29,903 bases of DNA. Origin: JAFCBV01 sp965370715 (GTDB lineage Archaea > EX4484-52 > B79-G9). The position numbers and the translations under genes are program-made. Each line of letters opens with the position of its first letter. The first letter of the stretch is position 1. A model generated the notes under the pieces. That model did no database searches, was not told where the DNA came from, and was given only the letters and a program-made list of their open reading frames with translations. This document shows, piece by piece, positions 6,271 to 14,296 of the stretch. The stretch spans positions 1 to 29,903 of the forward strand of contig CBDUVQ010000002.1 in the NCBI GenBank assembly GCA_965370715.1. Direction: 5' to 3'.

Positions 6271-6295
6271 CAATATATCATTATCCTATATATTG
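6271..6295. promoter_or_regulatory. Dyad element, copy 4 (topA promoter)
   Basis: Half-site CAATATAT (6271-6278), 9-nt spacer CATTATCCT, half-site ATATATTG (6288-6295): a perfect inverted repeat. It lies about 10 nt upstream of the topA TATA box and matches copy 1 at 19 of 21 central positions. Confidence 0.65.
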
Positions 6296-6305
6296 CGCGC
6301 AACAC

Positions 6306-6316
6306 CTTATATAAAC
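6306..6316 (+). promoter_or_regulatory. topA leaderless promoter
   Basis: CTTATATAAAC is centred near 6312, about 28 nt from the ATG at 6340, with no ribosome site. The longer open frame that starts at 6220 runs through this promoter and is not the real start. Confidence 0.6.
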
Positions 6317-6339
6317 ATTCCCAACCGCTTTATAGAACC

Positions 6340-8418
6340 ATGTCTTATGAACTCATAATTGCAGAAAAGCCGAGTGCAGCCAAAAAGATTGCTGAGAGCC
6401 TTTCTGACGGCGCGCCTAAAATGGAAAAAAAGGGGAAGGTCACGACATACTCTATCACGCGAAACGGTGTTGAGATAAAGGTCGCGTGCGCGGTCGGTCA
6501 CCTTTATGGAGTTGCTGCAAAGACAAAGGCATGGATATACCCTATTTTTGATGTTGAGTGGAAGCCGACCTACGAAACAAATGATACTGCTTCTTTTGCA
6601 AAGCCATATCTCAACAACATAAAGGCGCTCGCAAAAAAGGCAGATAGTTTTGTTGTTGCATGCGACCTTGATGTTGAGGGAGAGACAATAGCATATAATA
6701 TTCTTCGCTTTGCCTGCGGGGTGAAGGACGCAAAGAGAATGAAATTCTCGACCATGACGGCCTCAGACCTTTCAGAAGCATATGACAACCAATCGCCCCA
6801 CATTATATTCGGTCTTGCCAATGCAGGAGTCACGCGCCATATTCTTGATTTTTATTTCGGCATAAACATGAGCCGTGCGCTTTCACTTGCCCTAAAATCC
6901 GCAGGGCGCTACAAGATTCTAAGCGCAGGGAGAGTCCAGGGTCCAGCGCTCGCAATTCTTTCAGCGCGCGAGAAAGAAATCAATGCTTTTGTTCCTGTGC
7001 CTTTCTGGAATGTTGAACTCATAAATGAAACGTTCAAAGCAGGGCACGAGAAAGGAGATATTTTTGAAAAAGATATTGCAGAAAAAATTGTGTCAGACTG
7101 CGCAGGCAAAGAAGCTGTTGTCTCATCAGTCAACAAAAAAGAATACAAACAGAACCCGCCGACTCCATTCAACCTTTCAGACTTACAGATGGAGGCGCAC
7201 AAACTTTTTGGTATGACGCCGCGCGACACACAGGTGGTCGCGCAGAAGCTTTATGAGCAGGCGCTCATCAGCTATCCGAGAACTTCTTCGCAAAAGCTGC
7301 CGCAAAAGCTCGGCTTAAAAAGCATTGTCGAGAAACTCGGCAAAAGCCCTGAGTATAAAGAGAGAGCGCTTGTTGTCCTGAAAACAAAGATGATTCCAAA
7401 TGAGGGTAAAAAGACTGATGACGCGCATCCTTCAATATACCCTACAGGAGAATTGCCAAATGTGGCACTTGACACAAAAAACAAAAAAATATATGATTTG
7501 ATTGTAAAGCGCTTCTTTTCAGTATTTGGCACACCTGCAATCCGCGAGTCGCTCAATGTAAAAATCGCAATCGGAGATCACATTTTTATTGCGCAAGGGA
7601 AGCGCACTGTAGAGGAAAACTGGTTCAGCCTTTACGCGCCTTATGTGCGCCTTGACGAAATCATACTTCCTGAAATGAAAGAAGGCGAAAAGATTGATGT
7701 GAAAAAGATTGAGCTTTTGTCAAAAGAAACAAAGCCTCCTGCACGATACAATGAGGCGTCAATTGTGCGCGCACTTGAAAAGGAAAATGTCGGCACAAAA
7801 GCGACAAGGGCAGACATCATCGGCACGCTATACAAGCGCGGCTATCTTCATAACAAGAGAATTGAAGTAACGGATCTCGGCATGCAGGTTGTTGAAACCC
7901 TGCAAAAGCACTGCCCTAAAATAATTTCTGTTGAACTTACGCGCCGCTTTGAGAATGAAATGGAAGATATTGAACATGAAAAAAACACAAGTGAAAAAGT
8001 GATAGATGGTGCAAAGACAGAACTTGAAAATCTTCTTGAAAAATTCAAGTCTCATGAAAAGGAGATTGGACAAGCGCTTCTTTTGGCGCAGGACAAAACA
8101 CAGGACGCGCAAAGTATTCTCGGCCCATGCCCAAAATGCGGCAAGGATTTGAAAATGATAGTTCTTCGCGGGCGCGGAAGGTTTGTCGGCTGCTCGGGAT
8201 ACCCCAACTGCAAGACAGCGTTCCCCCTGCCGCGCACAGGAAAGATTGTTCCTCAAAATAAAATCTGTGATAAGTGCAACACCCCGATTATTGCTGTGTA
8301 CCGAAAGGGCTCGCGCGGGTGGAAAATGTGCCTTGACCCGAAGTGTGAAACAAAAAAAGACTGGGCAAGCAACAAGGCTGCTAAGGAAACTGATAAAGAA
8401 AGCGTTGCAGAGAAGTGA
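6340..8418 (+). CDS. topA: DNA topoisomerase I, type IA
   Basis: A 692-residue enzyme that relaxes negatively supercoiled DNA through a 5'-phosphotyrosine. The start MSYELIIAEKPSAAKKIAE is the classical TOPRIM opening with catalytic Glu9. The TOPRIM acidic motif is ACDLDVEGET (D109, D111). The active-site tyrosine is Y312 in ALISYPRTSS. The C-terminal part has topoisomerase zinc fingers beginning CPKCGKDL at about residue 597 (GCSGYPNC; CDKCNTP...CLDPKCE) and a charged tail. The ATG at 6340 is supported by a TATA box 28 nt upstream and by homology. It lies next to the dyad-rich AT-rich region. Confidence 0.96.
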   Translation: MSYELIIAEKPSAAKKIAESLSDGAPKMEKKGKVTTYSITRNGVEIKVACAVGHLYGVAAKTKAWIYPIFDVEWKPTYETNDTASFAKPYLNNIKALAKKADSFVVACDLDVEGETIAYNILRFACGVKDAKRMKFSTMTASDLSEAYDNQSPHIIFGLANAGVTRHILDFYFGINMSRALSLALKSAGRYKILSAGRVQGPALAILSAREKEINAFVPVPFWNVELINETFKAGHEKGDIFEKDIAEKIVSDCAGKEAVVSSVNKKEYKQNPPTPFNLSDLQMEAHKLFGMTPRDTQVVAQKLYEQALISYPRTSSQKLPQKLGLKSIVEKLGKSPEYKERALVVLKTKMIPNEGKKTDDAHPSIYPTGELPNVALDTKNKKIYDLIVKRFFSVFGTPAIRESLNVKIAIGDHIFIAQGKRTVEENWFSLYAPYVRLDEIILPEMKEGEKIDVKKIELLSKETKPPARYNEASIVRALEKENVGTKATRADIIGTLYKRGYLHNKRIEVTDLGMQVVETLQKHCPKIISVELTRRFENEMEDIEHEKNTSEKVIDGAKTELENLLEKFKSHEKEIGQALLLAQDKTQDAQSILGPCPKCGKDLKMIVLRGRGRFVGCSGYPNCKTAFPLPRTGKIVPQNKICDKCNTPIIAVYRKGSRGWKMCLDPKCETKKDWASNKAAKETDKESVAEK

Positions 8419-8508
8419 GTATTTTTTGGTATTCTTGTATTGAGAACCATTTTTTCAGAAAACGTGTCTTTTGCCCTCGCTACGTTCTACGGTCTACTCA
8501 ATACTTCT

Positions 8509-9195
8509 TCAAAAGAGCCCAAACTTCTTCCCTGCATCAACAAGCCCTTCGTTCTTTATCAGAAACTCTGCGCTTCCGCCCTCTGGCTGGGAACGATGCT
8601 TGATGATAGTTGCCTTGCGCCGTACGCCGGAGGCCCTTTCAATATGAATAAGACATCTTGAAGAATACTTTGGGATATCGCGCCCGACCAATTCAAGTTC
8701 GCCGGAATCAAAATCCGAATAGACCTGGTTTGTGACGAGAACCGGAATTTTGTGCTCGCGCGCAATTCTCGACAGCTCTGCGAACTGCCTTGAGAGCATG
8801 CTATTTGCATTTGCGACATCAGCCTCGTGCGTATGGATTCGGTAAAGCGCAACAATCGAGTCAACCACAATCAGGCCAACGCGGTCTGTCTTTGATATTT
8901 TTGCAGTCTCTGCTATTGCTTCTGCTTGTGCATCAAAATTTTTTGGCTGGTAAAGAATAATGTTTTCAAGCCCTTCTTTTGTGTGCGCCTGAAGATATCG
9001 CTCCACAGAGAAGCTTCCTTCCGGGTCAATAAAGACTGCTTTTTTGCCTGACTTTATGCATGAGAGAACTGCCTGAAGAGCAAAGTTTGTCTTGCCGCAT
9101 CCGCTTGCGCCATATACATTTGTTATTATCTCGGGCTCAAGCCCGCCGCCAAGAAGAGAATCTATGCCGGGTACATTGAGCGCGAGTTTTTGCAT
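8509..9195 (-). CDS. radB: DNA repair and recombination protein RadB
   Basis: A 228-residue RecA-fold ATPase of the RadB type, a RadA paralogue without the N-terminal HhH domain, thought to act as a recombination mediator. Walker A is GASGCGKTNF at residues 29-38 and Walker B is LIVVDSIVAL at about 107-116. The C-terminal half keeps the ELSRIAREHKIPVLVTNQV strand-helix pattern of the family. It is convergent with topA across 90 bp. Upstream on the minus strand a TTTAAATATG stretch near 9220 is about 25 nt from the ATG, so the mRNA is probably leaderless. Confidence 0.93.
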   Translation of the reverse strand: MQKLALNVPGIDSLLGGGLEPEIITNVYGASGCGKTNFALQAVLSCIKSGKKAVFIDPEGSFSVERYLQAHTKEGLENIILYQPKNFDAQAEAIAETAKISKTDRVGLIVVDSIVALYRIHTHEADVANANSMLSRQFAELSRIAREHKIPVLVTNQVYSDFDSGELELVGRDIPKYSSRCLIHIERASGVRRKATIIKHRSQPEGGSAEFLIKNEGLVDAGKKFGLF

Positions 9196-9287
9196 ACGCC
9201 CTGTTCTGATGGCATATTTAAAACATTACGTGATAATATTTAATTGTTTGCAATAAGGGCTCTTTTATTAGGTGCAGGTTTGCAGGG

Positions 9288-9302
9288 CGCAATAATATTG
9301 CG
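9288..9302. promoter_or_regulatory. 15-bp palindrome at the cdc48 promoter
   Basis: CGCAATA-A-TATTGCG is a perfect odd-length palindrome ending two bases before the TATA-like CTATACAAAAA (9306-9316). The position fits an activator or repressor site for cdc48. Confidence 0.5.
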
Positions 9303-9354
9303 GTTCTATACAAAAACCTAATAAGTCATGCTCCAAGTCTCTAAAGGTGATATT

Positions 9355-11619
9355 TTGGCAACAAAGGAAATACAGCTTAAGGTCGGCGAAATCCCATCCA
9401 ACGCGCAATCTGATATCGGCATCGGAATTGTTCGAATGGACACCAGAAAAATGCAGGAGCTTGAATTGCATGAGGGGGACGTTGTCGAGGTTGAGGGTAA
9501 AAGAAAGACCGGCGCAATAGCTGTTCGCCCATACCCGTCTGATGTCGGGCTTGATGTAGTTCGCATGGACGGCTACCTGCGAAGGAACGCTGGCACGTCA
9601 ATCGGCGAAAATGTAGTAATCAGAAAAGCAGATGTCGTGGAGGCAAAAAAAGTCACTGTTGCTCCTGCTGAAAAAGGTATGCTTCTTCAGGTACAGGGAG
9701 ACCAAATAAAACGTATGCTTCTTGGACGCGTTGCTGCAAAAGGAGACATCATAGCCCCGGCAACAAGGCGACAAAGGCAGTCATTTCCGCTTGAGGATTT
9801 GTTTGACATCAACATAGAGGACATGTTCTCATTCGGCCTTGCAGAGATGCGATTCATCGTTGCAGGCACAACGCCGAAAGGCATTGTGAAAATAACTGAT
9901 ATGACTGCTGTCGAGGTTTTGCCGCAGGCAGTTGAGGTCAAAGAAGATGAGGCTGCGCTTCCTGTTCTTACATATGAGGATATTGGCGGACTTCGGGATG
10001 AAGTCAAAAAAGTACGTGAGATGATTGAACTTCCGCTAAAGCATCCTGAGCTTTTCGAGCGCGTCGGAATTGATCCTCCGAAAGGTGTGCTTCTTTACGG
10101 AGTCCCCGGAACCGGAAAAACCCTTCTTGCGCGCGCTGTCGCAAACGAATCAGGGGCTAACTTCATTGCAATAAACGGTCCTGAAGTAACATCAAAGTGG
10201 TACGGCGAAAGTGAAAAAAAGATACGCGAAATTTTTAAACAGGCGCAGGACAATGCTCCGACAATAATATTCATTGATGAGATAGATTCCCTTGCCCCGA
10301 AAAGAGAAGAGGTGACCGGCGAGGTCGAGCGCAGGATGGTTGCCCAGCTTTTGACATCCCTTGATGGTTTGCAGAACCGCGGTCAGGTGATTGTGATTGC
10401 CGCGACAAACAGGCAGAACGCACTTGACCCTGCGCTTAGGCGACCTGGTAGGCTTGACCGCGAGATTGAGCTTGGTGTTCCGGACCGAAACGGCAGAAAA
10501 GAGGTTCTGCAAATCCACACAAGAAATATGCCTCTTGCAAAAGATGTAAATATTGACAAGCTTGCAGATACAACGCACGGCTATGTGGGTGCAGACCTTG
10601 CGGCGCTTGCGCGCGAAGCTGCTATGTCAGCGCTTAGAAAAATACTTCCAAAAATAAACCTTAAGGACGCGAAAATATCTCCTGAGATATTAAAGAACCT
10701 TGAAGTCGATATGAAAGACTTCAAAAATGCCCTACTTCAGGTTGAGCCATCTGCAATGAGAGAAGTTCTTATAGAAATTCCAAAAGTTAAGTGGAGTGAT
10801 GTCGGCGGGCTTGAAGAAATGAAGCAGAACCTGAAGGAAATGATTGAATGGCCACTCAAGCACCCGAAAGCATTCAAGAAAATGGGAATCCGCCCGCCAA
10901 AGGGTATACTTATGTATGGGCTTCCAGGAACCGGTAAAACACTTCTTGCAAAAGCTGTCGCGAACGAATCTGAGGTAAACTTTATCTCAATAAAGGGGCC
11001 TGAACTATTGAGCAAGTGGGTTGGCGAGAGTGAGAAGCACATCCGCGAGATGTTCAAGCGCGCAAAGCAGGTTGCGCCCTCGATAATTTTCCTTGATGAG
11101 ATTGACGCCCTTGCACCCAAACGAGGCTTGCATGCAACGTCTGTGACCGACCAGGTCGTGACCCAGCTTTTAAGTGAAATGGATGGGCTTGAAGGGCTTG
11201 AAGGTGTTGTCGTAATAGGGGCAACAAACAGGCCGGACATGATTGATTATGCTTTGCTTCGGCCAGGAAGGTTTGACCGCCATGTTCATATTCCTGTGCC
11301 GGATGCAGCAACAAGAAAGAAGATATTCGAAGTCCACACAAAAAAGATGCCTATTGGAAAAGATGTTGACCTTGATGTGCTTGTCAAGGACACCGACGGC
11401 TTTGTAGGTGCAGACATCGAAGCCGTAGCGCGCGAGGCGGCGCTATTGGCACTAAGGCACAATATGGACGCAAAAGAGATTCCAATGAAATACTTCCTTG
11501 ATGCACTGAAAAAAGTAAGGGCATCTGCGAGCAAAGAAGACATAAACGCGTTCAAGAAAAAGATCGAAGAAACCAAAAAGCTTCGTGAAGATACAAAAAG
11601 CGTAAGTTATGTAGGGTAA
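9355..11619 (+). CDS. cdc48: CDC48/VAT-type AAA+ ATPase
   Basis: A double-AAA unfoldase of the CDC48/VCP/VAT family that extracts or unfolds proteins for the proteasome. Domains: N-terminal double-psi barrel and beta-clam (GIGIVRMDTRKM; GDVVEVEG; to about 190), D1 with Walker A GVPGTGKT at 249-256, Walker B IIFIDEID and DPALRRPGRLDRE, and D2 with Walker A GLPGTGKT from 522, IIFLDEIDALAP and LLRPGRFDRH. I chose TTG 9355 because GGTGAT precedes it by 3 nt, as at the last gene of this window, and the TATA at 9306-9316 predicts transcription from about 9335. The ATG at 9328 would lie upstream of that. The C-terminus SYVG lacks a true terminal HbYX motif. Confidence 0.94.
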   Translation: MATKEIQLKVGEIPSNAQSDIGIGIVRMDTRKMQELELHEGDVVEVEGKRKTGAIAVRPYPSDVGLDVVRMDGYLRRNAGTSIGENVVIRKADVVEAKKVTVAPAEKGMLLQVQGDQIKRMLLGRVAAKGDIIAPATRRQRQSFPLEDLFDINIEDMFSFGLAEMRFIVAGTTPKGIVKITDMTAVEVLPQAVEVKEDEAALPVLTYEDIGGLRDEVKKVREMIELPLKHPELFERVGIDPPKGVLLYGVPGTGKTLLARAVANESGANFIAINGPEVTSKWYGESEKKIREIFKQAQDNAPTIIFIDEIDSLAPKREEVTGEVERRMVAQLLTSLDGLQNRGQVIVIAATNRQNALDPALRRPGRLDREIELGVPDRNGRKEVLQIHTRNMPLAKDVNIDKLADTTHGYVGADLAALAREAAMSALRKILPKINLKDAKISPEILKNLEVDMKDFKNALLQVEPSAMREVLIEIPKVKWSDVGGLEEMKQNLKEMIEWPLKHPKAFKKMGIRPPKGILMYGLPGTGKTLLAKAVANESEVNFISIKGPELLSKWVGESEKHIREMFKRAKQVAPSIIFLDEIDALAPKRGLHATSVTDQVVTQLLSEMDGLEGLEGVVVIGATNRPDMIDYALLRPGRFDRHVHIPVPDAATRKKIFEVHTKKMPIGKDVDLDVLVKDTDGFVGADIEAVAREAALLALRHNMDAKEIPMKYFLDALKKVRASASKEDINAFKKKIEETKKLREDTKSVSYVG

Positions 11620-11628
11620 GGCAATCAT

Positions 11629-11841
11629 ATGGCTGAACTTGGGCTTTCAACAATGGAGCGCCTGATGAAAAATGCAGGTGCAAAGCGTGTGTCAAAGGAT
11701 GCGGCGCTTGAGCTTGGGCTGCTGCTCGAGAATATTTCTGCAATAATTTCAAATGATGCTGCTGAGTTCGCGCTTCATGCAGGAAGAAAAACCGTTTTTG
11801 CAGAAGACATCAAGCTTGCTGCAAAGAAAAAAGGGTTCTAG
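11629..11841 (+). CDS. Archaeal histone
   Basis: A 70-residue single histone fold with no tails: three helices with RLMKNAGAKRVSKDAALELG, LLLENISAIISNDAAEFALHA and the hallmark GRKTVFAEDIKLAAKK. RVS in loop 1 and the AGRKT loop are the DNA-contacting positions in HMf-type histones. It begins 9 nt after the cdc48 stop and is probably cotranscribed, an unusual partner for a histone gene. It would package DNA as dimers and larger multimers. Confidence 0.95.
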   Translation: MAELGLSTMERLMKNAGAKRVSKDAALELGLLLENISAIISNDAAEFALHAGRKTVFAEDIKLAAKKKGF

Positions 11842-11865
11842 TTCTATTGGCATGCAACTCGCGCA

Positions 11866-11876
11866 ACATATTTAAA
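11866..11876 (+). promoter_or_regulatory. TATA box that sets the rpa start
   Basis: CATATTTAAAT lies between the histone stop (11841) and rpa, centred near 11872. A transcript would begin about 25 nt on, at 11897-11900, which is the second in-frame ATG of rpa. Confidence 0.5.
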
Positions 11877-11899
11877 TGGCGCAAGAGACACTCATCTGC

Positions 11900-12925
11900 A
11901 TGGAAGACGAAAAAGAAATCATTGGTTTGATTGCAAAGAACGCTAAGATGACGCCTAAAGACGTCATAAAAGAAGTTGAGGATAAGGAGCTTGAGTTCAG
12001 CGGCATGGTCTCGCGCGAGGGCGCGATTTTTTTGATTGCCCGCGAGCATGGCATAGACCTTCTTGAGCCAAAGCAGCAGACAACAAAAATAAAGGATATT
12101 GTTGCCGGAATGAGTAATGTCTCTTTCTTTGGAAAGATAACTGGAATCGGGGACGTGCGCGAGTTCAAGACAGACAAAGGTGAAGGCAAGGTTGCAAGCA
12201 TATTTTTAGGGGATGAGACAGGCACCATACGTATGTCTCTCTGGAATGAGAAAACAGAGGCTCTGAAAAAGATACAAAAAGGCGACATCCTTGAGATAAC
12301 CGGGGCTTACACAAAAGAGGATAACAGAGGTACTCCTGAGGCGCGGATAGGCAAAGGCGGGAATTTGAGAAAAACGTCCAAGGACGAAGAAATAAAAATC
12401 GAAACCGTTGCCTTCAATAATACTGATGCTGCTAGAACAGAGGCAAAAGACTTTGATAGTGCGCAAGAAAGGGATAATGTTTCTGCAAAGGCGTACATTG
12501 TCCACATCTATGACCGGCAGATACTCTATCATATGTGCCCTGAGTGCAGAAAGAAGCTTCAAAATGGCTCATGCAATGAGCACGGCAAGGTTGAGCCATC
12601 CAAATTCATGGTATTGTCCTGCATACTTGATGACGGGACTTCAACCATGAACGCTGCCTTTTTCAATAAGGGTGTTGAATCCATTCTTGGCAAAAGTGCT
12701 GAAGAAATAGAAAAAACTATTACTGAAAAGGGCGCTCTTGAACTCGTGAAAGGGGCAAACCTTCTCGGGCAGGAGATCTATATTTCTGGATTCGTAAAGA
12801 AGAACAGCTTTACAGGGCGCCTTGAGGTTTCTATAAACTCTGCAAAGGCTGTTGACACAAAAACAGAGATAACTAAGATGGTTGCGTCTCTTGGCGCTGC
12901 GCCGAAAAAGCAGGAAGCGGCATAA
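11900..12925 (+). CDS. Replication protein A (single-stranded DNA-binding protein)
   Basis: A 341-residue archaeal RPA. Residues about 1-60 form a short helical domain (MTPKDVIKEVEDKEL). Two OB folds follow: FFGKITGIGDVREFKTDKG...KVASIFLGDETGTIRMSLWN (about 70-160) and a second one carrying a zinc motif, CPECRKKLQNGSCNEHG from C213, typical of RPA subunits. It coats ssDNA and supports RadA. The ATG at 11900 is preferred over 11876 because the TATA box overlaps the latter. radA starts 20 bp after its stop, so the two look like one operon. Confidence 0.87.
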   Translation: MEDEKEIIGLIAKNAKMTPKDVIKEVEDKELEFSGMVSREGAIFLIAREHGIDLLEPKQQTTKIKDIVAGMSNVSFFGKITGIGDVREFKTDKGEGKVASIFLGDETGTIRMSLWNEKTEALKKIQKGDILEITGAYTKEDNRGTPEARIGKGGNLRKTSKDEEIKIETVAFNNTDAARTEAKDFDSAQERDNVSAKAYIVHIYDRQILYHMCPECRKKLQNGSCNEHGKVEPSKFMVLSCILDDGTSTMNAAFFNKGVESILGKSAEEIEKTITEKGALELVKGANLLGQEIYISGFVKKNSFTGRLEVSINSAKAVDTKTEITKMVASLGAAPKKQEAA

Positions 12926-12944
12926 TACTTACGGGGTGTTTTTA

Positions 12945-13955
12945 ATGGAAGAAGAAGAACTCATAGAAGAAACTATAGATGAAAGTGTAGATGAAACCGA
13001 AACGTTTGATGCGGACAGAAAAATAGATATTGAGTCTTTGCCAGGCATCGGACCAAAAACAGCCGAAAAACTAAAAGAAGCAGGCTACAGCGAACTTATG
13101 ACAATTGCGACCGCAAGTGCTGGTGAAATTGCAGCAATCGCGGATATCGGAGACGGGGTTGCTGCAAAGGCCATTGCTGCTGCGCGCTCTGCCCTTTCAA
13201 TGGGTTTTGAAACAGGCATAGATGCTCTTGAACGAAGAAATAGAGTTGGAAAAATAAAGACGGGTAGTACTGAACTTGACAATCTCCTTGGCGGGGGCGT
13301 CGAAACTCAGGCAATAACAGAGTGCTATGGAGCATTTGGTTCCGGAAAAAGCCAGTTCGCACATCAGCTTGCAGTCAATGCCCAACGCCCGAAAGAAGAG
13401 GGTGGCGTAGGCGGCGCAGTCATATTCATTGATACCGAAAATACATTTCGACCCGAAAGAATCAAGGATATGGCAGAAGCTGTAGGACTTGACGCCACCA
13501 AAGTGCTTGAAAATATCCATGTCGGAAGGGCATATAATTCAGATCACCAGATGCTTCTCGCAGAAAAAGCAAAAGACGTAATCAAGGAAAAGAACGTAAA
13601 ACTCCTAATAGTGGACTCTATAACCGCGCACTTTCGGGCAGATTATGTTGGTCGGGGAACACTTGCAAACAGGCAACAGAAAATAAACCAGCACATCCAC
13701 AACCTGCAGAAACTTGCAGACACCTATAATGTGGCAATTTACATCACAAATCAGGTGATGTCACGACCGGATGTAATGTTTGGAGACCCGACCACAGCTA
13801 TTGGAGGGCACATCCTGCATCATGCCGCCACATACAGAGTATATTTAAGAAAAAGCAAGGGCGAATTAAGAATTGGTAAAATAGTTGATTCTCCAAACCT
13901 TCCGGAAGGGGAAGTAATCTTCAAAGTAAATAAAGACGGCATTCGGGACAAATAG
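12945..13955 (+). CDS. radA: DNA recombinase RadA
   Basis: The 336-residue archaeal Rad51/RecA orthologue for strand exchange. An acidic N-terminus leads into a helix-hairpin-helix domain (LPGIGPKTAEKLKEAGY). The ATPase core has Walker A GAFGSGKS at 129-136, Walker B LLIVDSITAHFRADYVGRG and loop-2 region NQVMSRPDVMFGDPTTAIGGHIL. It ends with the family's FKVNKDGIRD. GGGGTG 9 nt upstream supports the ATG at 12945; the longer open frame from 12882 overlaps rpa and is unlikely. Expression is probably coupled to rpa. Confidence 0.97.
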   Translation: MEEEELIEETIDESVDETETFDADRKIDIESLPGIGPKTAEKLKEAGYSELMTIATASAGEIAAIADIGDGVAAKAIAAARSALSMGFETGIDALERRNRVGKIKTGSTELDNLLGGGVETQAITECYGAFGSGKSQFAHQLAVNAQRPKEEGGVGGAVIFIDTENTFRPERIKDMAEAVGLDATKVLENIHVGRAYNSDHQMLLAEKAKDVIKEKNVKLLIVDSITAHFRADYVGRGTLANRQQKINQHIHNLQKLADTYNVAIYITNQVMSRPDVMFGDPTTAIGGHILHHAATYRVYLRKSKGELRIGKIVDSPNLPEGEVIFKVNKDGIRDK

Positions 13956-13981
13956 CTTTTTAGCTGTTTTTTGTCTGGATT

Positions 13982-14245
13982 CTAAAAAATATCCTTTTCG
14001 CTTACAATGACAAAATCGCCGACAGATTTGACTGCGCTGAAGGGGATTATTATCCTTCCCTTATCGTCCTGTTGCAGCTGAAGGTCTGATGTTGCCCTTG
14101 TTGGCTCAGTCAAAAGAAGGTTCATAAGCTCTCCTGTTTCCGGAACAAATGAAATATCTCCGACACTGCCGAATTTTTTGCCTGTTTCATCACTGACTAT
14201 TGTTTTTCCTGTAAGTTCTCGCGTTCTTGTTTTTGTCTCAACCAT
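13982..14245 (-). CDS. PRC-barrel domain protein
   Basis: An 87-residue single-domain protein. The pattern ELTGKTIVSDETGKKFGSVGDISF followed by IIIPFSAVKSVGDFVIV is the PRC-barrel fold seen in archaeal stand-alone proteins and at the C-terminus of RimM. The archaeal proteins have been linked to RNA processing or cell division by association, but no specific role can be read from sequence. It is convergent with radA and about 50 bp downstream of the AAA+ ATPase start region on the same strand. Confidence 0.8.
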   Translation of the reverse strand: MVETKTRTRELTGKTIVSDETGKKFGSVGDISFVPETGELMNLLLTEPTRATSDLQLQQDDKGRIIIPFSAVKSVGDFVIVSEKDIF

Positions 14246-14296
14246 GACATCACCAATCTAAATATTCGAGGCAAAGTTAATAAACTTTTGGACGCC

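Noticed and set aside
6220..6339. Longer topA start adding 40 residues with a hydrophobic N-terminus
   Set aside because: The extension runs through the topA TATA box and the dyad element, and the family starts at the MSYELIIAEKPS segment.
5400..6340. Replication origin defined by ORB boxes
   Set aside because: The T-run plus CCACC repeats do not match the known ORB/mini-ORB consensus, and no confident Orc1/Cdc6 gene is adjacent; kept only as a secondary idea for the dyad array.
11608..11616. C-terminal HbYX proteasome-docking motif in CDC48
   Set aside because: The chain ends SYVG, which puts Tyr at the third-last position instead of the second-last.
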